From Actinomycetota bacterium (GTDB lineage: Bacteria > Actinomycetota > Geothermincolia > Geothermincolales > RBG-13-55-18): a stretch of DNA of 64,000 nt. The position numbers were made by a program, and so were the translations under genes. A model generated the notes under the pieces. It worked only from the letters and a program-made list of their open reading frames with translations. It had not been told where the DNA came from and did no database searches. Position 1 is the first letter of the stretch. Every line of letters begins with the position of its first letter. The stretch spans positions 60,616 through 124,615 of the forward strand of contig QZKE01000033.1 of NCBI GenBank assembly GCA_003598015.1, written 5' to 3'. Of this stretch, positions 53,984 through 64,000 are shown piece by piece.

Positions 53984-55273
53984 ATGAAGTTCACTTGGGG
54001 ATTCGGAAGAGGAGAGCAGGGTTTCGAGGTCCCGGACCCCCTCCACCTGGGTACGGTGGAGGGGGTGGCGGTGGAGCCCCTTCCGGACCTGGAGGAGGCG
54101 TTCGAAGAAGCCATGGCGGACCCCATCGGCTCGCCGCCCCTGGCGGAGCTGGTGCAACCCGGAGACAGTGTAGCCATAGCCTGCCCGGATTACCACCGTC
54201 TCTGGGTGCAGTCCCGCCGCTGGCTCCCCCTGGTCGTACGTGCCCTCAACCGGGCGGGCATCCCCGACCGCGATATCACCGTGATCATCGCCAACGGTAC
54301 CCACGGCGCACCCGATTACCCGGGGATAAAGGCGATAGTGGGAGACGATTTTCCTCACGATATCCGCATTATCAACCACGACTGCCGCGACCCGTCCATG
54401 CTGCGCTACCTGGGAAAGACACCCCACGGTACCCCGGTCTGGGTAAACCGCTACGCGATGGAGGCCGATCATATCATCCTCACCGGGGCCGTCGTTCCCC
54501 ATACCTTCGCCGGCTACGGGGGAGGGCGCAAGGCGGTCCTGCCAGGCATGTCCGGACTCGCGACCATCCTGGCCAACCACAGACGGGCATTGAGCGAAAC
54601 GCCCGGCGGGGGCACCAATCCCATGGCCCGCCCCGGCGTGCTCGCCGGCAACCCGGTGCACGAGGACATGCTGGCCGCGGCACGCCTGCTCGGGCCGCGC
54701 TTCATCATCAACTTCGCCTTGAGCGAGGAGGGTGATTTCCTGGGGGTCTTCGCGGGCGATCTGGCCCGCGCGCACGAACGGGGATGCGCCTTCGTCTCCG
54801 AGGCTTTCCGGGTGGAGATACCGGCCAGGGGCGATATCGTAGTGGCTTCGCGGGGCGGGTTCCCCATGGACCTCACCTTCTACCAGGCTTTCCAGTCCAA
54901 CGCCAACGCGCGGGCAGCCTTGCGCGAAGACGGCGAGGGAGTCCTGATCATGGTGGGAGAATGTACTGACGGCCTGGGGCCCTACGAGTTCCATCGCTGG
55001 TTCGACCTGGGAGGAGCGGATGAGATCGAGGCCGAACTGCGCAGTAATTTCACCGTTGCCGGTTTCGTGGTCTTTCGCGCGGCCCTGCTCTACCGTCAAG
55101 CGAAGAAGGTGATGCTGGTCTCGAGCCTCGATCCCGAGGTGGTGAGCCGCATCGGCATCATCCCCCACGCAAGCATAGCCGGCGCCCTGCGGGAAGCGAT
55201 GGATACGGTTCCGGGGGGCCGGGTCCTGCTCATGCCCCACGCGTCACAGACCATACCGGATCCGGCCTGTTAA
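53984..55273 (+). CDS. larA: LarA-family nickel-pincer-dependent racemase/epimerase (DUF2088)
   Basis: IIANGTHGAPDYPG, VVPHTFAGYGGGRKAVLPGMSG (cofactor-Lys region), TILANHRRAL. Confidence 0.88.
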   Translation: MKFTWGFGRGEQGFEVPDPLHLGTVEGVAVEPLPDLEEAFEEAMADPIGSPPLAELVQPGDSVAIACPDYHRLWVQSRRWLPLVVRALNRAGIPDRDITVIIANGTHGAPDYPGIKAIVGDDFPHDIRIINHDCRDPSMLRYLGKTPHGTPVWVNRYAMEADHIILTGAVVPHTFAGYGGGRKAVLPGMSGLATILANHRRALSETPGGGTNPMARPGVLAGNPVHEDMLAAARLLGPRFIINFALSEEGDFLGVFAGDLARAHERGCAFVSEAFRVEIPARGDIVVASRGGFPMDLTFYQAFQSNANARAALREDGEGVLIMVGECTDGLGPYEFHRWFDLGGADEIEAELRSNFTVAGFVVFRAALLYRQAKKVMLVSSLDPEVVSRIGIIPHASIAGALREAMDTVPGGRVLLMPHASQTIPDPAC

Positions 55274-55283
55274 TCTGCCTCCG

Positions 55284-55749
55284 TCAGCGGCCGGAAGTCA
55301 TGACGGCGTCCACGGCCTCCTCGGGACTCGGCGAGCGCATGATCTTGTCGTCGGCCACACCCTTGCTGGCGATCTCCCAACTGGATAGGGCCACTACCTT
55401 CTTGCCCATCTTGAGCGCCATGGCTATCTCCGAGAGCGTGCCGTATTCCCCGCCCACGGCGATCACCGCATCCGCCGTGCGCACGATGATGGCGTTGCGC
55501 GCCTGGCCCATATCCGTGGCGATGGCGTAATCCACGTAGGGATTGGCGTCGCCGCGGAAGGGACCGGGAAGGACGCCGATGGTGGTGCCGCCCTCCTCCT
55601 TGGCGCCTCGGCATGCGGCCTCCATGACGCCGCCCAGGCCGCCGCATATGATGATCGCACCCTTCTTCGCCAGCAGGCCTCCCACTTCGTATGCCAGCCG
55701 CCCCTCTTCTTCGCTGCAGAACTGCCCACCTATTACTCCTATATACATA
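55284..55749 (-). CDS. TIGR00725-type SLOG nucleotide-binding protein
   Basis: YIGVIGGQFCSEEEGRLAYEVGGLLAKKGAIIICGGLGGVMEAACRGAKEEGGTTIGVLPG, VIAVGGEYGTLSEIAMALKMGKKVV. Start placed at ATG 55749. Confidence 0.87.
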
Positions 55750-55785
55750 CGGCGATTTACCTCCTCCAAGCCAACGGCATCCAGG

Positions 55786-56994
55786 TCATTCCGTTTCTTT
55801 CCGGTCTTCCTCACGTGCGGACAGAAGGGAGCGGGCCGCTTCCTCCGCCGCGGCATAGACATCCTTGAGCGGGACGCCCGAAGTCACGGCGGCCTTGCGG
55901 CAGTCCTCGTATTCCGGGGCGATGTTCACCGGCTTACCCTCCTGCCGGGCCAGCTTGACGCGCAAGCGCCCGTAGGGGGTCTCCACCTGGACGATCTCGC
56001 GGTCCAGGTACTCCTTGTCGACTTCGCTGATACGCATGCCCAGTGTCTTGGTCTCGGCGAAGACGACCTCTTTTATCTCCTCCTCCCGCGAGGGCGGCAC
56101 GAGCACTTTCAGGGTCACGGCCGGACGTGTCTTCTTCATCTGGATGGGGTAGAGCCAGACATCCTCCGCGCCGGCCTCGAAGAGTTTCTCTACCACGTAG
56201 GGATAGAGCTCAGGGTTCATGTCGTCGATGTTGGTCGAGAATACCAGCCGCCTTTCCCTGGCACGTCCCCGCACGGCGCCCTCCCTCTCTCCCAGGAAAG
56301 CCCGCAGAAGGTTGGGTATCTCCAGGTCCCGGTCACCGGCGCCGTAACCTATGGCCTGGATGCGCATGGGCGGGAGCAGGCAGAACTCCGCGGTGAGGGC
56401 GGCCGCGATGGCCGCACCGGTGGGTGTCACCAGCTCCGTGGGGATGCCGCTGGAATAGACGGGCACCTCCTTGAGTATCTCTACCACTGCCGGCGCGGGT
56501 ATGGGCAATATGCCGTGATGGGTCTTGACCATGCCCGTGCCCATGGGCAGGGGCGAGCAGAGCAGTTCCTCCACGCCGAGGTGTTCGAGGCCCGCCGCCG
56601 TTCCCGCCACATCAACCAGGGTGTCGGCGCTCCCCAGTTCGTGGAAGTGGACCTGGTCGATGCTGCGCGAGTGGATGCGGCTCTCGGCCTCGGCGATGAG
56701 GGCGAAGATGCGCTGGCTCTTTTCCTTCACGCCTTCGGGCAGCGTGCTTCCCTCGATGAGGCCCTTGATGTGGGCATAGGTCCTCACCACTCCGCGCTCC
56801 GGGGCCCTGACGTGGATCTTGACGGCGCCGATGCTCTTACGCTCGGTCCGGTTCGCGTTTATCTCCACCTCGCTCAGGCCCAGCTTCGAGGCTACCGAGC
56901 GATACGTCTCCAGGGGGACACCGAGGTCGGCAAGTGCGCCGAGCATCATATCGCCGCTTATCCCGGCGAAGGCGTCAAGATAAAGGGTCTTCAT
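55786..56994 (-). CDS. larC: Nickel pincer cofactor biosynthesis protein LarC, single continuous ORF
   Basis: LYLDAFAGISGDMMLGALADLGVP, VHFHELGSADTLVDVAGTA, PTGAAIAAAL, STNIDDMNPELYPYVVEKLFEAGAEDVW. Confidence 0.94.
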   Translation of the reverse strand: MKTLYLDAFAGISGDMMLGALADLGVPLETYRSVASKLGLSEVEINANRTERKSIGAVKIHVRAPERGVVRTYAHIKGLIEGSTLPEGVKEKSQRIFALIAEAESRIHSRSIDQVHFHELGSADTLVDVAGTAAGLEHLGVEELLCSPLPMGTGMVKTHHGILPIPAPAVVEILKEVPVYSSGIPTELVTPTGAAIAAALTAEFCLLPPMRIQAIGYGAGDRDLEIPNLLRAFLGEREGAVRGRARERRLVFSTNIDDMNPELYPYVVEKLFEAGAEDVWLYPIQMKKTRPAVTLKVLVPPSREEEIKEVVFAETKTLGMRISEVDKEYLDREIVQVETPYGRLRVKLARQEGKPVNIAPEYEDCRKAAVTSGVPLKDVYAAAEEAARSLLSAREEDRKETE

Positions 56995-57015
56995 CTCTTT
57001 CTGGCTCCCCGCCCC

Positions 57016-57879
57016 TCAAGCGTTCTCATCCGCGTCGTACAGGGTCCGGCAATTCCTGGCGGGACTGCTTTCGTCCATGCTGCCGCTGCGATAGCCCTCC
57101 AGGTCTAGCATTATGCGCCGGAAACCCAGGCCCCGCAACTTCTTCACCGCCGACTCGCGCTTGTCCTTCTCCTCCAGCACCGCCGACTCATCCGCCCCGG
57201 CTTCGATGCGCGCCGTGTCGGGGGCATCCAGCCTGACCCTTACCTGGCGCAACCCCAGGCCCTCCAGGGCCTCCTCCGCGGCGTCCACCCTGAGCACGAG
57301 CTCGCGCTCCAGGGCCATACCATAGGGGAAACGCGTAGCCAGGCAGGGGCGTGAGGGCGCGTCCCAGTTGGGCAGGCCCGCCTCCCTGGCCAGGGAGCGG
57401 ATGTCGTCCTTGCTGAGCCCGGCATCTTCGAGCGGACTGGACGTGCCCAGCTCTGCCGAGGCCCGCCTCCCCGGACGATGAGCTCCCGCATCATCCAGGT
57501 TCGAGCCCTCGAGCACCGCCTCCCAACCCTCCCGTACGGCCATATCCCGCAGCAGTTCCAGGCGGAACCTCTTACAGGTATAGCAGCGGTCAGGGGGGTT
57601 GCTCGCGAAAGCGGGCAGGGAGAGCTCATCTGCCTCGACGACTTCGAGTGGGAACCCCAGGGACGCAGCGACGGACTTGGCCCGCTCCAGTTCCCGCGGG
57701 GGCAACAGGGGGGAGGCCACGATCACCGCCTTCATGCGGTCCCCCAGGACGGCGTGGGCATGATAGGCGAGAAGGGTTGAATCCACCCCGCCAGAGTATG
57801 CCACCAGGACCGAGGAGAAGGATGCCAACCTGCCCCGCAATTTTTGCAGCTTTCCCGCAACGGAGTCATGCATTGTCAC
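57016..57879 (-). CDS. larE: ATP-dependent sulfur transferase LarE
   Basis: VAYSGGVDSTLLAYHAHAVLGD, NPPDRCYTCKRFRLELL, LEGSNLDDAGAHRPG, SPLEDAGLSKDDIRSLAREAGLPNWDAPSRPCLATRFPYG. Confidence 0.93.
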   Translation of the reverse strand: MTMHDSVAGKLQKLRGRLASFSSVLVAYSGGVDSTLLAYHAHAVLGDRMKAVIVASPLLPPRELERAKSVAASLGFPLEVVEADELSLPAFASNPPDRCYTCKRFRLELLRDMAVREGWEAVLEGSNLDDAGAHRPGRRASAELGTSSPLEDAGLSKDDIRSLAREAGLPNWDAPSRPCLATRFPYGMALERELVLRVDAAEEALEGLGLRQVRVRLDAPDTARIEAGADESAVLEEKDKRESAVKKLRGLGFRRIMLDLEGYRSGSMDESSPARNCRTLYDADENA

Positions 57880-58013
57880 ACCTCGACTTTACACGAGTAT
57901 ATCATCGCAGCGGGGTCATCCCCGGAGAGGTCATCTCACCCCTCGTATGCCGATTCTCGATCATCCCATCGAGTGTGGTATCCTCTTGTTTGAAAGGAGG
58001 CATCGCTCCGAGA

Positions 58014-58600
58014 ATGGACGCCTTGAAAGATAACGCGGGCGTGCTTATCGCCCTGCTATTCCTGATCGACCTGCTGCTCATCGCGGGAGTCTTCATGCTC
58101 TTCCGGCAGCTGTCACTGATGCGCCGCAACGTGACCATCCTCAAGCGCGGCGTGGAGGGCAGCAGCCTGGTGGAGAAGGTAGCCTCCCAGGCCCTGCAGA
58201 TAGAGGACCTCTACCGCCTGCTGGACGAGCAGGCCGCGCAGAAAGACTACCTCACCGAGGTCCTCGCAGGCACCTTGCAGCGCATCGCGGTCGTACGTTT
58301 CGATGCCTTCGAGGACATGGGAGGAAAGCTGAGTTATTCCGTCACCATGCTCGACGAGAACGGCGACGGGGTCATCTTCTCCTCCATATACGGCCGCAAC
58401 GAGAACCGTACCTACGCCAAGGCGGTGCGAGCCGGGAACGCGTCTCATGTGCTGTCCCGCGAGGAGGCCGAGTCCCTGCAGAGGGCGCTGAGCGCGAAGC
58501 CGCCTCTCATCCGCTCCAAGAAGGGGCGGGCTCCGAGGCCCTTCGATGTGCAGGCCGCGCCGGACGAGGGTGGCATCTCCTCCAGGGAGGAGGACGGTTC

Positions 58601-58613
<13 letters not shown>
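58014..58613 (+). CDS. DUF4446 family membrane-anchored protein
   Basis: N-terminal TM, coiled region, AVVRFDAFEDMGGKLSYSVTMLDENGDGVIFSSIYGRNENRTYAKAV. Confidence 0.82.
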
Positions 58614-60740
<2,127 letters not shown>

Positions 60741-60856
60741 CTGTATAGCGCCCATCCCTCCGGGAACAACTGTTTCCATGTATACATAATAGGGGAATAA
60801 TGCTGTAGAAAGAGGCTACAAGGCTTGCGTCTGAAAGAGATCCTGGAGGTCATGAG

Positions 60857-62536
60857 ATGGATGAGTTCCCCGGCCAGCCGGCATCCGGTCTATGCGCAAG
60901 AAGATCGCTGCAGGGCTTACCTTCCGGGGGCGGCAAGGGCGAATCTCCTGCGCTGCAGATAGATACGGGGATTATCAGGGGTTTCGAGAAAGATGGCATC
61001 CGCACCTACCTCGGCATCCCCTACGCCGCGCCACCAATGGGGGAGCGGCGCTGGCGTCCGCCTCAGCCCGCCGAGCCATGGAAGGGCACGAGGGAATGCA
61101 CGGATTTCGGTCCGGCCTGCCCGCAGGTGCGCCTGCCGCAGAAGATTGGGGGCGTCGGCCTCGAGCGCATGAGCGAGGACTGCCTCTACCTCAATGTGTG
61201 GTCGCCGGCTGGAGACCAATCCGAGCGGCTGCCCGTGATGGTATGGCTACACGGCGGAGCTTTTCAACTGGGAGCCGGGTCCCTTGCCAACTACGACGGC
61301 CATCGTCTGGCCGGTAAGGGCGCGATAGTCGTGACCGTCAACTACCGGCTGGGACCGTTGGGCTTCCTGGCCCACCCTCTGCTCTCGCGCGAATCGCCCC
61401 ACGGCTCCTCGGGCAACTACGGGCTCCTCGATCAGATCGAGGCGCTGAAGTGGGTGCGGCGCAATATATCCGCCTTCGGGGGGGACGAGGAGCGCATAAC
61501 CGTCTTCGGCGAGTCCGCCGGGGGCATCAGTGTCATGCAACATATGGTCAGCCCCCTTTGCGGCGGCCTCTTCCAGGGTGCCATCTCCCAAAGCGGCCTT
61601 TTTCTCGACCAAGGGCTGCTCATGTACGCAGCCAGGCCGAGGGAAGAGGCGGAGAGTATAGGCGAGGAATATGCCGCCGCACTGGGCTGTGCAGGCGCCC
61701 CCGACATGCTGGCGGCCTTGCGAGCGAAAAAGCCCCGGGAGCTGTGCGGGATGAAGAAGCAGATCCGGCCCGGTGGGATCTTCGAGGCCGACCCCAGGTT
61801 CGTGCCGGTGGTGGACGGGTGGGTCCTGCCTGACGAACCCGTCAAGCTATGGTCGCAGGGCAGGCAGCACCGCGTACCGCTTCTCGCCGGGTCCAATGCG
61901 AGCGAGGGCAACCTCTTCATCACCCATAACCGCAAGTTGAAGAAGATGTCCGTGGCCGGATACGGGGAGGGTATCAGGACATACTTCGGGGCGTTCGGCG
62001 ACGATGTCCTGGCGTTGTTCCCCGTAAGCAAGGCTTCCGAAATAAAGCCGACCATCAGCGATGTCTTCACGTTTTTCGACTTCACAGCCCCCGCGAAGTC
62101 CGCGGCCACGGCTATGCATTCCGGGAACACCCCGGCTTATCTGTACCGCTTCAGCCGGGCGCGGCCGGGGGACAAGCTGGGGGCGTGCCACGGGGCGGAG
62201 ATCGCCTACGTCTTTGGGACACTGCAGCACTACCTCGACAAGCCCTTGTCCTTGAAGGATATGCCTTCGCTAGTCTTGCGTGAGGCGGCCCGGGATATCG
62301 AGGATATCGTGGGCTCGCCCCCTGGCGGCGTAGACCACGATATCTCCAGCGCCATCATGCGATACTGGGTGAACTTCGCCGCCTCCGGCGATCCAAACGG
62401 CGAGGGACTCCCGGAGTGGCCCGCCTACGACCCCTCCACCAACCTCATGGTTGACTTCGGCGACGAGGTCGAGGTCAGGCCAGTCGGCCAGGATGAGGCC
62501 TGCAAAGTCGCAGGCGAGTTCTATGGCATTCCCTGA
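60857..62536 (+). CDS. Type-B carboxylesterase (p-nitrobenzyl esterase-like)
   Basis: YLGIPYAAPPMGERRWRPPQP, EDCLYLNVW, VTVFGESAGGISVMQHM, nucleophile Ser in GESAG. Confidence 0.94.
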   Translation: MDEFPGQPASGLCARRSLQGLPSGGGKGESPALQIDTGIIRGFEKDGIRTYLGIPYAAPPMGERRWRPPQPAEPWKGTRECTDFGPACPQVRLPQKIGGVGLERMSEDCLYLNVWSPAGDQSERLPVMVWLHGGAFQLGAGSLANYDGHRLAGKGAIVVTVNYRLGPLGFLAHPLLSRESPHGSSGNYGLLDQIEALKWVRRNISAFGGDEERITVFGESAGGISVMQHMVSPLCGGLFQGAISQSGLFLDQGLLMYAARPREEAESIGEEYAAALGCAGAPDMLAALRAKKPRELCGMKKQIRPGGIFEADPRFVPVVDGWVLPDEPVKLWSQGRQHRVPLLAGSNASEGNLFITHNRKLKKMSVAGYGEGIRTYFGAFGDDVLALFPVSKASEIKPTISDVFTFFDFTAPAKSAATAMHSGNTPAYLYRFSRARPGDKLGACHGAEIAYVFGTLQHYLDKPLSLKDMPSLVLREAARDIEDIVGSPPGGVDHDISSAIMRYWVNFAASGDPNGEGLPEWPAYDPSTNLMVDFGDEVEVRPVGQDEACKVAGEFYGIP

Positions 62537-62604
62537 GCGCCGTGCCTCCTTCGGCGGGTATTCGGCGTTCCTGGTCCGGTGGCCCATGCAATATAATGGG
62601 TTGC

Positions 62605-62692
62605 GGAGGGGTGGCAGAGCGGACTAATGCGGTGGTCTTGAAAACCATTGGCCGGCAACGGCTCGCGGGTTCGAATCCCGCCCCCTCCGCCA
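62605..62692 (+). tRNA. tRNA-Ser (anticodon TGA), CCA encoded
   Basis: GGAGGGGTGGCAGAGCGGACTAATGCGGTGGTCTTGAAAACCATTGGCCGGCAACGGCTCGCGGGTTCGAATCCCGCCCCCTCCGCCA; long variable arm. Confidence 0.97.
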
Positions 62693-62721
62693 CTATGTTC
62701 CCAGATGAGCTGGTCTTCTGA

Positions 62722-62835
62722 AGTCCCGTCTCAGAGATCGAAGTGTTCAACCGCATCCGCGAGATCGTCAGCGGGGAGAAGTCGGCGGATCGTTATATCT
62801 CTAAGCATCTGGGCCGTAAGCTCGGCCCGGAATAG
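62722..62835 (+). pseudogene. Possible 3' gene remnant immediately after tRNA-Ser
   Basis: Open stretch ending ...EIEVFNRIREIVSGEKSADRYISKHLGRKLGPE* with no plausible start and a stop just upstream. Confidence 0.35.
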
Positions 62836-62897
62836 ATTTCGAAGCTTGACCCGGAAAAAGCAAAACATTATTATTAAAGCATAGGGCGTAATAATTA

Positions 62898-62915
62898 AAT
62901 AACGAAATCGTTATT
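62898..62915. promoter_or_regulatory. AT-rich palindrome upstream of the Fic gene, possible operator
   Basis: AATAACGA-AA-TCGTTATT, 8-bp arms, 29 bp before the ATG, in an AT-rich patch. Confidence 0.4.
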
Positions 62916-62943
62916 AAAATTCCCTTAGCAGGAGAGAATTAAA

Positions 62944-64000
62944 ATGGAGAGAGGGCTGACGGGGCGTTACGAGGTTCGTACTATCGGCGGTGAGCGAGTC
63001 CGCAGCTTCATGCCGTATCCGCTGCCTCCGAGCCCGGCGCTGGATCTCAGCGGTAAGCGGCAGCTTCTTCTGGAGAAGGCTTTACTGTCTCTGGGCCGGT
63101 TGGACAGCATCTCGACCTTGCTCCCCGACCCTCACCTGTTCTTGTATTCCTACTTACGGCGGGAGGCGGTTTTATCTTCGCAGATAGAGGGCACCCAATC
63201 CTCCCTCGCTGATCTTCTGCTTTTCGAAATGGAGGAGGCGCCAGGCGTGCCTTTGGACGACGTAGTGGAGGTCTCCAATTATGTCACAGCCCTTGAGCAT
63301 GGAGTCGCACGCCTGCGGGACGGCTTCCCCCTCTCGAACCGTCTTATGCGGGAGATCCATTCCTCACTTCTTTCACGAGGACGAGGGAGCGATAAATCAC
63401 CCGGGGAATTCCGCCGCTCACAGAACTGGATAGGGGGGACCAGGCCAGGAAACGCCAGCTTCGTGCCACCGCCACATCAGCAAGTAGAGGGCTGCATGGC
63501 GGAGCTGGAGCGATTCATCCATGATCGAAAGTCAGCGCTTCCGGCTCTGGTCAAGGCCGCGCTGGCGCATGTACAATTTGAGACCATTCACCCCTTCCTG
63601 GACGGCAACGGCCGTGTTGGCCGCCTACTCATCGTGCTGATGTTGCAAGATGCCGGGATACTAGGCCAGCCACTGCTCTATCTGAGCCTGTACTTCAAGC
63701 AGAATCGCAGAAACTATTACCGCCTGTTGAACCGGGTCCGCATGCATGGAGATTGGGAATCCTGGATAGATTACTTCCTTAAGGGAGTTGAGTCCATCTC
63801 GACAAGTGCGGTAGAAACCGCTCGCAACCTGGTAGGGCTTTTTGGTGACGATTCCGCGCGTATTAAAGGCATGGGGAGGTCCTCCGGGTCCGCACTGCTG
63901 GTTTTCGAGACCCTTCGCAGGCAACCCTTGATCAGCCTTAACGATTTATGCGCAAGTACGGGTTTGACTTTTCCCACTGTCGCCAAAGCTATGGCCGGTT
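62944..64000 (+). CDS. Fic family protein, truncated by the right window edge
   Basis: MERGLTGRYEVRTIGGERVRSFMPYPLPP..., Fic motif HPFLDGNGRVGRLL, N-terminal inhibitory-type SSQIEGTQSS. Not in the track because no stop lies in the window. Confidence 0.93.
   Translation, partial: MERGLTGRYEVRTIGGERVRSFMPYPLPPSPALDLSGKRQLLLEKALLSLGRLDSISTLLPDPHLFLYSYLRREAVLSSQIEGTQSSLADLLLFEMEEAPGVPLDDVVEVSNYVTALEHGVARLRDGFPLSNRLMREIHSSLLSRGRGSDKSPGEFRRSQNWIGGTRPGNASFVPPPHQQVEGCMAELERFIHDRKSALPALVKAALAHVQFETIHPFLDGNGRVGRLLIVLMLQDAGILGQPLLYLSLYFKQNRRNYYRLLNRVRMHGDWESWIDYFLKGVESISTSAVETARNLVGLFGDDSARIKGMGRSSGSALLVFETLRRQPLISLNDLCASTGLTFPTVAKAMAG

Noticed and set aside
53828-55240. 470-aa minus-strand ORF
   Set aside because: Antisense shadow of larA; no family motifs.
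55543-57108. 521-aa plus-strand ORF
   Set aside because: Antisense to larC and the SLOG gene; low-quality composition.

Overview
This 64 kb window is a chromosomal segment of a fairly GC-rich bacterium and contains the replication-origin neighbourhood. Gene order (dnaA-dnaN-recF-DUF721-gyrB-gyrA leftward; rpmH-rnpA-yidD-yidC-jag-rsmG-parA-parB rightward; a CwlM-like gene further right; no mnmE/mnmG) looks actinobacterial, probably a deep-branching lineage (inference). Left edge: a tight CHAD / ParA-type ATPase / CYTH-Nudix operon, tRNA-Ile, a lipoprotein and RtcB-archease behind gyrA. A probable bipartite oriC flanks dnaA, with a HATPase-winged-helix regulator between dnaA and rpmH. Three parS sites lie upstream of rsmG-parA-parB, one inside the jag terminator. 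Next come ddl, an aminotransferase, a complete chemosensory cluster (cheR, two MCPs without large sensor domains, cheW, cheY, cheB, cheA, cheC, cheD), and an opposing operon of KaiC-like ATPase / receiver / two small membrane proteins / multi-PAS histidine kinase / CwlM-like pseudo-amidase. The right part holds the large SRP RNA, dnaX-ybaB-recR, lysC-asd, two B-box/CAAX proteases, a zinc-ribbon membrane protein, a HlyD-type lipoprotein, an MrfA-like helicase, larA/larC/larE with a SLOG protein, DUF4446-pheA-serS, a carboxylesterase, tRNA-Ser and an edge-truncated Fic gene. The ORF track misses rpmH (too short) and the Fic gene (no stop in window). Best candidates for undescribed biology: (1) CHAD-ParA-CYTH/Nudix as a possible polyphosphate-granule positioning and turnover module; (2) the KaiC/receiver/TM/TM/PAS-HK/CwlM operon; (3) the HATPase-wHTH gene at oriC. 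No database search or structure computation was possible; family calls are from motif recognition.
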